Assembly: GCA_020747065.1 (NCBI GenBank)
Contig: JAGMVK010000021.1
Coordinates: 1 to 64,000, forward strand
Direction: 5' to 3'
Origin: Cadophora sp. MPI-SDFR-AT-0126
Taxonomy: Eukaryota > Ascomycota > Leotiomycetes > Helotiales > Ploettnerulaceae
DNA: 64,000 bases
Shown: positions 29,425 to 41,570 of the stretch, piece after piece
Layout: each line of letters begins with the position of its first letter
Numbering within the stretch: the stretch's first letter is position 1
Notes under the pieces: model-generated
Told to the model about the DNA's origin: nothing
Seen by the model: only the letters and a program-made list of their open reading frames with translations
The model's database searches: none
Made by a program: the position numbers and the translations under genes

Positions 29425-30665
29425 TCAATACGACAGGTTGGGTTCAGCTTTTAGCAGGGACTGGTAGCTACTTCATTGAGCTGCTATTCGGTCGCTCGGC
29501 TAATCTCTGTTCTTTGTTTACTTCGCGGCCCCACTCGCTAGAACAAAGAAATGACAGAAGAGTCCACATCAACCATGTGACTTGTAACCTATCTTAATAA
29601 CTAAGCTACAGAGACTATCTGCCGGCCTTTTGTTTTTCGTCTTTCCGCTTTATCTCGATTTTTCAACATCATGGACAGTGGATTGAGGTTCTGGTTTCTA
29701 ACAGTTGGGACACTGCCACTTCGATCCCGATATCTGCCTTCAAGGAAGAGGTATGACCCGAAGGAGGACTTGAAAGTTCGAAGTTGGGCATACGTTGTCG
29801 CGAAGAAAGATGAAAATGATAGATATGGCGAGGACATCGCTCTGGAGGATGTGACGAGAAGGAACACCATCGCCAACAGCAAATGACCAGAGAGGAGCAT
29901 GCTCGGACGTTGGACTGGACAAGCTACTCTAGGCCGGGTAATGATTCAAAACGAGGATTAGCTGGCAGTCACATAGATTCTGGACGACACGCAACGATGC
30001 TCGAGTCGCCCCGAGAATAACTCTCAGTACTCATGGATCTCTTGGTTCAGTCAAACTGGTCAAACCATCCAACTACTACACCATTCAATATGCCTTGGGA
30101 GATTCAGATTAGATATGCAGTACCACGTCGGCGATGGAGGTCTTTCGACGTGTTGAGTACATGTCCCGGAAATCTCCCTCACCGGGCAGAAGGGCTGTAC
30201 AGACTTTAAGGCTTGCGGATCGGAGGATTGGGCTACATCGAGAACAAATATTATGGATAGGCGTAGCTACAATTTGGAAACCCCAATATAGTCAATAACG
30301 AAAGAATCAAACGTGCCATGAATGGCAGTGAACAGCAGACATGTGAGTGTTTCTTTCGCCAACTTTTTAGTCAAGTATGGAGTGCTACTGCGAGATTTGG
30401 TCACACCTGGCAAACTCCTTATTCGATTTTCTCACCGTGGGAATCAAATGAATATGAGGTGTGTCTTTCCGCCTCTATTTTCGTAAGGCCAGAGCTCCAA
30501 AATCTTTCGTGCAGTGCCATCCTGTTTTCGATTTGAAACCTCCAAAACCATCTTTCACACAGCAGATCAACAAGATCTCGACTAGACCCTTCGTGATATC
30601 AACCTGAGAAGAATCTACTCCATTTACGATCGGATATCCTCAGACAACTTCGACTCGAGAACAAC
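29425..30665. other. Sparse region right of the element
   Basis: It contains a 71-codon plus frame (29671-29886, MDSGLRFWFLTVGTLPLRS...) after an A/T/C-rich leader-like stretch. It could be a small gene, but no family is recognisable. Nothing else is seen. Confidence 0.35.
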
Positions 30666-30866
30666 ATGTGCATCCAATACTATGCTGCCTGCGACACCTG
30701 CGAAGACGCATGGCCCATGGTGGACGATTACGGACGACCTGATGTCAAGAATCGTGGCAAGAGAGACTGCAAGAAGACGGAGATAAGGTACAAGCCTGTG
30801 CCAAGATGTAACAGTCGCCGATGTAGGGAAATCAGAGATGCAAGGGCGAATAGGCGCCCATACTAA
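30666..30866 (+). CDS. Small Cys-containing protein of unknown function
   Basis: A 66-residue frame starts MCIQYYAACDTCEDAW and ends in an Arg-rich tail (CNSRRCREIRDARANRRPY). It has a favourable CAAC before the ATG and an A/C-rich upstream stretch like a fungal leader. Short fungal proteins beginning MCIQ with paired Cys are, from memory, common, but I assign no function. CDTC and the later Cys pairs could bind a metal. The frame is short enough that chance cannot be excluded. Confidence 0.4.
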   Translation: MCIQYYAACDTCEDAWPMVDDYGRPDVKNRGKRDCKKTEIRYKPVPRCNSRRCREIRDARANRRPY

Positions 30867-32071
30867 AAAGCGCGCTGGTACCAGGTACTTGAGATGGGGA
30901 TCTACGTTGGGTGTAGTGTGGGAGTTGATAGTTCTCTGATGGTTGGAGTTCTTGGATACTGTCGGAAGCGAAAAGGATTGGGTGTAGGACTGCTAGATGC
31001 TGGATCCGGATATGTGTTTGAGATATTAGAGAGTGTTTGAGACTAGTGGTAGCTGGTAGGCATGTAGAATGGTTGGTATGGCTTTGGGAGCAGTCTCATG
31101 AGAACTTGCGACCATAATATATTTACGTTCAACTTCTACAAAATGATATCATAAACATGCCCCTTCGGAAGTAGCTGAGAATGGTTGGATATGAGGGTTA
31201 GCAGCGTTAGATGCCAGCGCAAGATTTGGTGCTGCGAAGTGAATGAGTTTGCTTTTAGGGCATCTTTCGACCATTCAGCTGCTGATGCGACGATGAATCA
31301 GTGCCGACAACAGGACTATATTTCATAACTACGCCCTCTTTACATTATCTACTGAAGGAAATACATACAATTGTATTTTGTCTCACAATAGCTCACACCA
31401 ATTCAAGTGTACGCAGAGATACCGTGGCGGCGTGGAACTTCAAAAAGCATCGGCTCAGGGACACGGGTGGACTGTGTTCCCTCTTCACCTCTGTGTTTTA
31501 TTCACCCTTGCATCTGGCTCACAAGATTCTACTTCTCACAGGTATTTAATCCTCACTAAACTTCGAACGACTTCCCACCCTAACTCTACAACAATACCTA
31601 CCACTTAATTAACACACCTATCAGCCATTAGAGGATAACATCGACTCACTCGAAGCACAAATTCTTTACCTTGTTCGCAAACATCTTTATGCGCCTCACG
31701 ATTGCTTCTTACTTTGCAATACATACACATGCTTGCATGCATTTTTACGAACTGCTAGACACTTGAACCACTCGTTGAAATTTTTGGACAGCAATGTGAT
31801 TTCTTGAGAATTTTAGCATTGATCAATCATTGCAGCTAGATTTTGACCGGACCTGGATCCTCACAACCGGCGGTTAGCTGGATTTATACTTTAATCTACT
31901 TTAATCTTCGCTCAAATCAGGTATGCAAACTCATGATGTCTTCATCTCCTCAGCTTGGAAGGTAGTTTTGATAGAGTGCTCCATCGTTGAGCTGATTAGG
32001 AGTCTAATATTTGTTAACACACTTCCAGCAATCACCCAGCCCACATCGAACAAACCGAAGTCCCAAAAGCC
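30867..32071. other. Intergenic region before the SET gene
   Basis: Short motif-free frames only. The last few hundred bases probably hold the leader of the SET gene. Confidence 0.4.
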
Positions 32072-34355
32072 ATGGCCCAAACACCTCAAACTCCTGTCCA
32101 CATCACTTTTGATAGTGATTTGGTAGGGGGTACTCCCATTGATACAACTGGGATGAGCTGTTCATTCACTATCAAGCCTCAAAAGGCCGGTACGGAGCGT
32201 TTGTCTAAGAAGCAAAAGCAGAAGATGAAGGCTACATTCGCCAGCCTCTACGATGACGAGGACTTGATTGATCTCCAATCTCCGGCCCAGGCTCCAGCTT
32301 GGACCGCTGGCAGCATTGCCCACACAATCTCTGATATTACTATGGAGGATGCCAGTCGCGAAGAAATGAGCACCTTCGAGGTGAAGGCTGGAGATGACAT
32401 TCCAGTTATGGAAAATCTTGCGGGAGATGTTGATGTTAGAGAGCCTACTAGGGAAGGAGGAATTCGAGCCGAATGGTTGGGTACGAGCCAGTTCTACTTG
32501 GAACCGTTGTTAGAACTACAGAGAACTGTAAGGCTCATTCCTTCGCTGCACGAGCCCGATGCTGATTCCCCAGGGCGGACTTGATGGAGTGATTGCATAT
32601 CGCGAAGCTGTTGCTCGCGACGTCGTCTGCTTTCCATGCGACCCAGTTCCTCTCCTTACTCTCAGCAGTATACACGGACAACTGGGATTCTCAGACATTG
32701 CGGTTGGGAATGCTTACCGTGCAATCCTCATCATTGAAGCCGCGATGAACCTCAACTGCTCGTCCCTCCCAACAAGTGCCCACGACACCACAACAACATC
32801 AGCAAGTTCAGTCTCACCCGAGCTCGACAGGCTTGCAAAGGGCATGCTTTCAACGAAGTATAATGGCTTGGGTCCACACTCCACACATGACGAGTTGCAA
32901 TACCTTCATCGTCAAGCTTATCAAGTGTTACTCGCCGGTCTTCTTGGTACAGGCGCGAATTGGGAGGGTTTGCTTGTCGCCAAAACTGCGCTTGGACATT
33001 ATCCTGATGATTTGGAATTGAAGCAACTTCAACATGAGCTGAAAGGTGCGTTCCTTGACAGAACTCAAGGCTATAAGGAGATTCAGGGCGAGGATGAGAT
33101 GAAGAAACCAGATATGGTTGAAGCTAGTAGAATGGGCAAAATTTACCAGAAGAAGTACCCTTGGATGGATGGGGATCTCTATAATCGGACTCCAGAGACC
33201 TTGAGAGAGGTCAACAAAGCATTCGAGGGAAGCAGCTGCGAAGTCAAAGTCGTCGTGCTTGGGGACGCTAAGCCACGTGTCGCCCAAGAAGAAGAAGGAG
33301 ATGTTGGACCCTTGGGAATCTACGCTGCTCGAGACATTCAAGAAGGGGACCTGGTTATGCTTGATACAACAATAACCGGTGTCTCCAATGTTTCGTCCAG
33401 CAAGTTGGAGCATTGCGATGCCTGTCAAGGCTGTCTAATGCCCCCTTACATGCGTCCCGAGTGTATCGTACATCCTGCGTGCTGCAATAAGGTTGCATAT
33501 TGCTCACTTGAATGTTACAAGATCGCGGCCACTGGATATCACAAGGTACTATGTGGGAAAGACTTCGACTGGCTGTACGAAAACATCAAAGTTGCAAAGA
33601 AATCAGGTGCCCCAAGCCATTGGAAAGCAGTCAACTTCCTCAGAGTTGTCGCAGTAGTCCTAGCGGATATAGGCAAGACTAGGGTCCACCCTCTTCGACA
33701 TTCTCTTGTCGCTCGCATGTCTGCGAACTATCCGCCCGAAGGCAAGATTCTAGGCCAATACGATGCAGGCCACCAGTGGCTTTACTTCACCAATGTTGTT
33801 GCGCCTACACAAATCCTTCTCCAACTCGGAGTCAATATCTTCACGGACCCTTTTTGGACTCAAGAAGTCATCCAGACAATTTTCTGGCGCATCGAGAATA
33901 ATGCGAACATGGCTATTACGGAACTCACCGGCACGAAAGTACAGCTCGTCAACATCAATCCAAATTACCTGTTCTTCAATCACTCGTGTCAACCCAATAT
34001 CTCTTGGCATGGTGCCTGTCCGGACGGAGATGTTGGAATCGACTGGTTGATGACCCCCGAGGGAGGAATTCTACAGCCTGGATGTAGTGCTGTCTGGTGT
34101 ATCGCTGCCCGTAGTATCAAGAAGGGCGAACAGCTCACAATTTCTTACTTCGGAAACCCTAGAGACGACACCGTGGATGGAGGGAGAGATGCCAAGCGTG
34201 CCTGGCTTTGCAAATGGTTTCACAATGGCTGTGGTTGTTCATTATGTGAAGAGGAGAATCGGATTGAGACAGCTCGTGTCAGCAACACAAGAGCTGAGGA
34301 TGGCTCTAATGCTGTAGAGACTAAGGTAGAGATGGAAGATGTTGTGGATTGTTGA
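32072..34355 (+). CDS. SET-domain protein with MYND-like zinc region (SMYD/TPR-SET type)
   Basis: Two exons (32072-32527 and 32574-34355) joined by a 46-bp phase-0 intron give 745 residues. The N-terminal 150 residues are low complexity, and helices that may form TPR-like repeats follow. A Cys-rich insert in the SET domain reads CDACQGCLMPP, CCNKVAYCSLECYKIAATGYHKVLC, like a MYND finger. SET motifs are GPLGIYAARDIQEGDLV, NPNYLFFNHSCQPNISW (the NHSC active-site loop) and GEQLTISYF, followed by the post-SET CGCSLC. Proteins of this layout are lysine methyltransferases or SMYD-like proteins acting on histone or other targets; the substrate is unknown. The intron is needed because the first frame ends at 32584 and the second carries the conserved parts. 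Confidence 0.88.
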
Positions 34356-35516
34356 GATGGTCAGCCGAGGAAGTGGTTCTTGACGGAGTACAGTATCATG
34401 CTGCGCAGATTTCAGAACGAGCGATGGATTGGATATGATTATGATTCGATGTGTGGTGGATTCCGTTGAGCTTTGTGGTACGATTACGGTGGTTGCGATG
34501 ATCTTGCATGGCATAGACTGAGGGAAAGTGTGCTTGGGAGGCAAGTGTGGTTGGATAGAGACGTTGGGATACCTTGTTTGGTTTTGCGCTGCGATGGTTT
34601 TTGCATTGAACATATGAAGAACTTCTATTATGCATTTAATAGAGAATTGGGACAAAATTATTAGCCTACTTATTTTGCAAAAGCAAATTACGACATGCGG
34701 CTCCCCAAAATATGGCTGTTTACTTGGATTCAGGGAAGCGAATCTTGGCAAGTCGAGTTAACATACAACTGGCAACCGCCCCGCGCTGCTGAATACTCGT
34801 AAAGATCTTCGGCTATGGGCTTTTGTACCAGAATATGATAGAAGCCCCTCTTTTATAAAGCAGTCAGTGATCCCGTATCCGGTACATCATCTTGGGATTT
34901 GAGGGTGGTGTCGGCGTTTGAATGAAAGATCATCAGCATCGCCATTATGGGATTTTCGAATCTTGAAGTTCCTCACACCCTGAGGGCTATGAAACATAAG
35001 TTATGGTTACTCCGCTTGAATTCAGTATTCATGAACTCTCTGACGCTGCACTGCGGTATTCTACTCAACCAATGATAGATCCAGAAAAACCTTTGCCAGA
35101 CTGGAACTTGAGGAGACAGTAAAAGTACCCTCGCTGTATGTCATGGGAAGAGAGGGACCAAATCCGAGAAAAGATAAGAACGACAAGTAAGATGAATCAG
35201 TTGGGCGAGACGTGTCGAATTAAATCTCTTAGAAGGCAGGTCACACTAGATGACACACAGGGTTATCGATCAGAGTAGCTAAAGCTCAGCTAACAATTTT
35301 TCTCAAAGATTACAGGACAAAGGAAGTGATGAAATGAATGCTGGTGCCTGCACAACCCGACGTATCAACCACGGATGCGCCGCGCGTTTCCAGCCACAAC
35401 AGTGCTTAACAAGAGCTTAAATGCAATGAAACATTAGCAAGACTGGTTAAAACGATCACATAAGAAACAGTCGACGTAATGAAAGGAACGGACACTGCTC
35501 CTCCAGCGGAACTTCT
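34356..35516. other. Convergent intergenic region
   Basis: It lies between the 3' ends of the SET gene and the secreted-protein gene. No gene supported. Confidence 0.4.
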
Positions 35517-37135
35517 CTACTGATAATTGTCCCCATCTCCCTTGATCAAAGTCTTGCGACCCCATTCATCTCCATCCTCCTCAATCTCATACATATGCTT
35601 CTCAATATCTCTCTGCTCAAGCTCACCTTCCGGATCCTCTGTTGGGTCCGTAGTATCTGCTACGTCAGGAGCCTCAGTTGCATCTGATTCATCGGATGTA
35701 GCATTTGCCTGGCAAGTGTCGAACAAATTCAACTTCTCCAGGTCCAAATCATCATCAAGAATGTACTTCATGCACTCTGGGGCGCCATAGTCGATCCAAA
35801 ACCGATCCTCCCCTTGCTCGTCAACTACTGTAGGAAGCTCTATATCATTTGTGAGATTTGTGTCCCTGGTAGGCTCATCTTGGCTGTCGGAATCTCGCTT
35901 ATGGAGAGTTACCTCACCCAAATTTGAAGGGGCCGCCGAATAGTCCGTGCTGTTGGTAGAGTTCTCGGTGGGAGTGTCAGCATTACCAGGCGTCTGCTCA
36001 ACATTCTCAGTCTGAACATTCGGTTGAGAATCAGTGGGAGCCTCGACTGAAGTATCATCCTCGCCGGGGAGCTTGAAATCAGACTTGATCGGATTTACGA
36101 TTGCTGCTACTGCCGAAGCTGGAAAGTCGACTAGCTTCTTCTTCATCATGGTTCGTATCGCCTTCTCAATCATCTTCAGCTGGATTTCGCAGAACTCCGA
36201 GTCCTTCTCTAACATATTCGGTGTAGTTTTGATCATCTGGCGAGCCTGGCCGATACTGAGGTTGCCAAGTCGTTCTGTTAGCTTCCCAGTTCGGGCAAGA
36301 AGAACAATCTTCTCCTGAAGTCCTTTAAGAATGTATTGAGCGTGCAAGTTAGCATGAAGAGCATCTTGCTCTGCTTGCTGTGTCTCATTGAGAGGAGAAC
36401 TGATATTTAGATTGTGTCTCCTAGTCTTGATTTCCGAGATAATATGCTTCTGAAGAGCAGAAAGCATCTCGTCGAAATTAGGAGCATTGGTGACGAAATT
36501 GATCCTGATACGGGTGGCGATCACTTTTGAGAGATTATCGATGTCCCGGTTTGCTTGGTCGGCATCAAGCTGACCGCCTGTGTTCAAGTAGTCCAGCTTG
36601 TCTCTAAGCTCAAAGATGCTATTCTTGATGTCAATCTTGACGCCTTCGTGGTAACTATTAATCTCTACTGGCTTCCACATGGCAGCGCGTGAGTAGAGCT
36701 GGTTTGATGCAGTCTTCTCATGCGATTCTAGCTCCGTCTTGCTTGGTAAGCTAGTATTATTATCTTGGTGGTCGCTCGATGAAAGTCTATTTGGATGAGT
36801 TTCGGAACAGTGACCACCAAGACTGACAGTATTGAAGTGAGGATAATTCTCATAATCTTTCAGAACGCCACCGGTCGAAGGCGACGGGCTAAAGGGGATC
36901 TCAGGTTTCATGAACCCATTGGGAGTAACAGCAACTGGAATGGGGCCAAGTTGTGTCGTTGTTTTGATACGCTCGGTCTGATTGCTGGCTGTGGACTTGG
37001 TAATCTGATTGCTGGGTTGCTTGACTGGTACTGCTCCAGCACTGATGATGATCAGCATAATTGGACCAAAGGCTGGAGAAACGGCACTTACGTGTATGCC
37101 AGAATAGCTACTGCGATGATGGGCGTGAGCTTCAT
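35517..37135 (-). CDS. Secreted acidic protein of unknown function
   Basis: Two exons on the minus strand (37135-37092, 37041-35517) give 522 residues. Splicing produces a clear signal peptide, MKLTPIIAVAILAYTAGA followed by VPVKQ, which supports the small first exon. The mature part has an N-terminal Ser/Thr/Asn-rich region, a helical middle (about residues 150-340, including SIFELRDKLDYL and GLQEKIVLLARTGKLTERL) and a very acidic Thr/Asp/Glu-rich tail. A dibasic KR lies in LHKRDSDSQDEP and could be a Kex2-type processing site. Possible N-glycosylation sites (NISS, NLTND) are present. I do not recognise a family; it may be a cell-wall or extracellular protein. Confidence 0.7.
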
Positions 37136-37647
37136 TGCGCTGGCTCGGGATAATTACTGGCGATAATCCGCATGGAACATTAAAATAGAGGAATTGGGCA
37201 AAGAATGTATTTGAATTAAACCTCACTTGAAATATTTCAAGACTATTAGAATTTCGACTAAAGTGGGGGCACTATTCATGATCCACGCCAAAGCTAGACA
37301 TTTGGTGGCTTTCACAGAGACGACCATGGAGAGAGTGCAAAGATTATATCCGCGTGCGGCTCGGTACCGTTGTTGAAAAAGGAGACTAACGCCATCGCAT
37401 CTTGATGGCTGATGCAGAGCAACTAAGCTCGTTGACAGAATCATGAATGATCTAGTTCAGTAGGGAAAAAGAGAGTAAGGTGGTAACACGAGAGTTGGTA
37501 TTTTGGGTCCTGGCCTGTGACGGTTCGGCTAGTGCGAGACGACAATGCCTCGCATTTATATTGTGAGCACACCACCTTCATCAGAACGGAGTGATGGCTT
37601 TATAATTACATAATTGTACATTCTCTTCCCTTTCCTAGCGAACCCGT
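37136..37647. other. Spacer between secreted-protein gene and SF3A3
   Basis: Promoter of the minus-strand secreted-protein gene plus the 3' end of SF3A3. No other gene seen. Confidence 0.4.
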
Positions 37648-39195
37648 CTAGAGCAGACCTTGCTTCTGCAAATCGAGGTAAACCTTTTCTGGCATAACGT
37701 TACCTTCCGCGTCCTCCATCTGAACTACACTTCCCTCATCCTTCTTGCCCTTGGTCTTGTCTCTTTGAATCTTGTCCCATAGCTTGACAGCATCGGCAAT
37801 ATCAGTGATCTCCCGGAACAGGGTGGTGTTGGTGATGCCCAAACACTTTAGTCCGTAAATATGCCGAGTCTCATTGAAATGCTTATCAAATGCTCTGCGA
37901 CCCATGTAGACGTAGTTTCCACAGATCTCGCACTTGAATTCCACACCCAGACCGTGAAGCTTGTATAACCAGAAGGGAATTGGTTTCCCATCCCAAGCCA
38001 ACGGTAGCTTCAGTGGATTGTAGATTTTCTCGTCGCCATCGGACTCGCTGTCCGAGTCGCCTCCCTGTGGTGCTGCAGATGTACTCTCTGCAAATAGTGC
38101 ATCCAACTCCATCTGTCGTTCTCTTTCAGTCATGCCTTGTTTTCGCTCGACATTGACTCGGGTATCGCTCCTTTCCCCGGACATGGCTGCTGCTAACCGC
38201 TTGACTCGATATTCTCTCTCGGCAATTGCCCGTTCTTTCAGTCGTAATGTGCTCGTGCCTCGCTTTCCAGTCCCAAGCTCTCCATTGCCTCCTGACTCAG
38301 CTTGTCGTGCTGCTCTGGCTTCAGCTGCGCGAATGTGCTTCTTTCCAGTCAAGTGGGCTTTGTAGACATTATCGTTCTTGAACTCCTTCTCACAATCGGC
38401 ACAATATAGAGCATCGCCGCTGGCCCCGTTGACTGGTCCCTGTGGCTCTGGCTTCCAAGCTGGAATTTCATCATTGTTCCAAGCCTTGTCGAAATCCTCG
38501 TCAAAACTTGTGAACAGGCTCTCGAGATTCTCCAAAGGTCTTGTTCGACGCAAGAAACTCTCAAGATAACTCGCAAGCTCTCCCACGTACTTGAAGTATT
38601 GATCGGTCATCTTGTCTGGACGCTTGACTGAGCATTGCGGGGGTGTAAAGATATCGAATGCGTCGAGGTATTGTAGGTAGGTGAGACGTTTGATGTTAGG
38701 TAGATTGAGGTACATTTCGTGGATCGTGGTAAGGTCTAGGTATCTTCCAAATGCTTCTTCTCCAGTGAACATGTTGTCAATTTCGTAGGTTGGCACTTCT
38801 CCTTCGCTTGTTACTTTCTTCTTGTACGCTCTCTCTAGGTTCTCAACAGGCTCATTCGGGTATCGTTGATGGAACGATTTGATCTCTGTCAGCTGTTTGT
38901 AGAACTCCTCTAATGGTTCCCCGGTGGATATCGACTGGATCTCTTTTGCGCGAGCCCCCTCAGCATCTTTGTAGATTTCAAGTAGCCGCTTCGATTGGTC
39001 CTGGATGCGGTCGAGAAAGCCTGCAATCTGATGATCTCGGTTCAACCGTTCGCGAACCTTGTGCGCGTTAGCATTGTCCAATTGTGATCTAAATCTGACT
39101 CTTACCAATCGTGGTTCTTCAGCAACGCGGTCACTGATGCCTTGCTCGAGTCTCTCGAGATCCTCATGGAGGAATCTCTGCTCCTCCAAAATCAT
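37648..39195 (-). CDS. SF3A3: Splicing factor 3a subunit 3 (SF3A3/SAP61, yeast Prp9)
   Basis: A single uninterrupted frame of 515 residues. The N-terminal helices (LEEQRFLHEDLERLEQ, DRDHQIAGFLDRI-like) and the central block FGRYLDLTTIHEMYLNLP, YLQYLDAFDIF match the SF3A3 family. A C2H2-type finger reads CADCEKEFKNDNVYKAHLTG, and the C-terminal U1-like finger reads FKCEICGNYVYMGRRAFDKH followed by GLKCLGI. SF3A3 is part of the SF3a complex of the U2 snRNP and helps U2 bind the branch point in the nucleus. Length and motif order are as in fungal orthologs. It is divergently arranged with fal1, with 298 bp between the start codons. Confidence 0.95.
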   Translation of the reverse strand: MILEEQRFLHEDLERLEQGISDRVAEEPRLVRVRFRSQLDNANAHKVRERLNRDHQIAGFLDRIQDQSKRLLEIYKDAEGARAKEIQSISTGEPLEEFYKQLTEIKSFHQRYPNEPVENLERAYKKKVTSEGEVPTYEIDNMFTGEEAFGRYLDLTTIHEMYLNLPNIKRLTYLQYLDAFDIFTPPQCSVKRPDKMTDQYFKYVGELASYLESFLRRTRPLENLESLFTSFDEDFDKAWNNDEIPAWKPEPQGPVNGASGDALYCADCEKEFKNDNVYKAHLTGKKHIRAAEARAARQAESGGNGELGTGKRGTSTLRLKERAIAEREYRVKRLAAAMSGERSDTRVNVERKQGMTERERQMELDALFAESTSAAPQGGDSDSESDGDEKIYNPLKLPLAWDGKPIPFWLYKLHGLGVEFKCEICGNYVYMGRRAFDKHFNETRHIYGLKCLGITNTTLFREITDIADAVKLWDKIQRDKTKGKKDEGSVVQMEDAEGNVMPEKVYLDLQKQGLL

Positions 39196-39493
39196 ACTGA
39201 ACGATGGTGGCTCTCGTACAAATCGGTGGTGGGTTTAAAGCAAAATCGGGGTTCAAGCTTTGGAAGTTGATGTGAGGCGATAGGTTCACGACAAGTGAGG
39301 CTCTGTTCTCAGATTGACGATGCGAATCCTGGAGTTGAGAAATGTTAGTTTGCGCCGGCCAATCAGGACGCGCTTCCCGGCAAAACGGCGCTAAGGAAGG
39401 TAAGCCTCGCCTGGGAATTTGAAGGCCCTCTTCGTCCTCTTCCCCAGATAAACCCGCGCAACAACACCACAACACCTCGACACAACCGCAATC
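39196..39493. promoter_or_regulatory. Divergent promoter region SF3A3 / fal1
   Basis: The 298 bases between the two ATGs must hold both promoters and leaders. A short ACAACACCACAACACC stretch precedes fal1. No TATA box is evident. Confidence 0.55.
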
Positions 39494-40793
39494 ATGGCAG
39501 ACGGTATCGATCGCAAGGCGGATGAGAGGATGGAGTTCACCACCTCAGCTGATGTCTCAGTGGCACCGACATTCACCGACAGTTTGTCTCCCCGTTCCCT
39601 TTCCTCGAAGATTTACTGAGTTTTCGAACAGTGCATCTCAAGGAGAACCTTCTTCGAGGAATTTACGCATATGGATATGAGTCTCCTTCGGCCGTTCAAT
39701 CTCGTGCTATTGTTCAAATTTGCAAAGGTCGCGACACAATTGCCCAGGCGCAATCCGGTACTGGTAAAACAGCTACCTTTTCCATCAGTATGCTTCAAGT
39801 CATTGATACAGCCGTCCGCGAGACCCAAGCTCTCGTTCTCTCCCCGACCCGCGAACTTGCGACACAGATTCAGTCCGTTGTGATGGCGCTGGGAGACTAC
39901 ATGAATGTACAGTGCCATGCCTGTATTGGAGGCACGAATGTTGGGGAGGATATTCGCAAGCTCGATTACGGACAACACATTGTTTCTGGGACGCCAGGTC
40001 GAGTTGCCGATATGATCCGTCGCCGGAATTTGCGAACACGCCACATCAAGATGCTGGTTCTTGACGAGGCTGACGAGTTGTTGAACCGTGGTTTCAGAGA
40101 GCAGATTTACGACGTCTACCGCTACCTCCCTCCTGCGACTCAGGTCGTAGTTGTCTCTGCCACTCTCCCATATGATGTTCTCGATATGACTACCAAATTC
40201 ATGACTGATCCAGTACGCATTCTGGTGAAGCGTGATGAGTTGACATTGGAAGGACTCAAGCAATACTTTATTGCAGTGGAGAAGGAGGAGTGGAAATTCG
40301 ACACTCTATGTGATCTCTACGATACCCTTACTATCACCCAAGCGGTCATCTTCTGCAACACTAGGAGAAAGGTCGATTGGTTGACGGATAAGATGCGTGA
40401 GGCCAACTTCACAGTTTCTTCGATGCACGGAGAGATGCCCCAAAAGGAGAGAGACAGTATCATGCAGGACTTCCGTCAAGGCAATTCACGAGTTCTCATT
40501 TCCACAGATGTGTGGGCTCGTGGTATCGATGTTCAGCAGGTGTCTTTGGTTATTAACTACGATCTGCCTAGCAACCGTGAGAACTACATCCACAGAATTG
40601 GTCGAAGTGGTAGATTTGGCCGAAAGGGTGTTGCGATCAATTTCGTGACTAGTGAGGACGTCAGGATCCTGAGAGATATCGAATGTAAGTCTGGCTTGCA
40701 ACTCATGCTTGAATCATTTGCTAATGAGGCGCAGTGTATTACTCGACTCAGATTGATGAGATGCCTATGAATGTTGCGGATTTATTGACTTGA
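39494..40793 (+). CDS. fal1: DEAD-box RNA helicase FAL1 / eIF4A3
   Basis: Three exons (39494-39581, 39632-40684, 40735-40793) give 399 residues, the usual length. All helicase motifs are present: Q motif region [17 protein letters not shown], motif I AQSGTGKT, Ia PTRELA, GG, Ib [28 protein letters not shown] and [13 protein letters not shown]. The start [15 protein letters not shown] is typical of the FAL1/eIF4A3 branch and not of eIF4A. The small last exon supplies the conserved end, read as [18 protein letters not shown]. The protein is an ATP-dependent RNA helicase; it serves in 18S rRNA processing in yeast and in the exon junction complex in other eukaryotes. Confidence 0.96.
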
Positions 40794-41570
40794 TTGATTT
40801 TCCGGGAGGAGTTCATTGAGGGCTTGATCGCGTCTCAGGACCGGCCGCATGCATGGGCATGTCGAGCAGAATGGTTACGTGGGAGGAAAGGGCAATTTCC
40901 ACAAAGGTAATGAGTTCTCCGCATCCTGGCCCTGGGAGTTACTGACATTGGTGATATCAAGGTGCAAATGCAAATTTCAAATTGAATCACAATAGCCTCC
41001 CTTTTTCTGAATACGGTTGGGGGACATGAAGCGGTTCTTTCAGCTATGCTAGGCAATATCAGAATCCAGTGCCCATATTTCGTGCTCTTGTGAAGTCTTT
41101 CAAACATGGTGGCGATTTAAGACATTTCAAGTAGTTTTCAAGTGGGTTTCCACAGCAAAGACTAGTACTTCAGTGGCGTCAACCTTGCTACGACCCTGAA
41201 GATCCGAACATTTCGAGTATATTCAACACGAGATTTAGGTTGCAACAACGAAATGTTCCATGAAAGCAAATTTCATTTTATTCGTTAAACTGGTCCTAGC
41301 ATAGGCCATCCGTCCACGACAAGCTCTCCTTTAGATGTGGGGATAACAAAACCAACAATTTCTCAGCCTTGCCCTATTTTCTTCTTTATTTCCCCTCTTT
41401 TTTGGTAGTTTGGTCCTTACTTAACTTAGTAAAGAATTAAATCCCACAAATCCCCCATGCCGCCCAGCCAAACCAAAAGCATGTCCTATGTCGACCACCG
41501 CCTCAACCTTAAAAGAAGCACCGTAATGGCAGTACTCGGGTATCATGACCCGTGTAAAGCCCAAGTAAAT
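40794..41570. other. Convergent intergenic region
   Basis: Between the 3' ends of fal1 and the CCCH gene; no gene supported. Confidence 0.45.
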
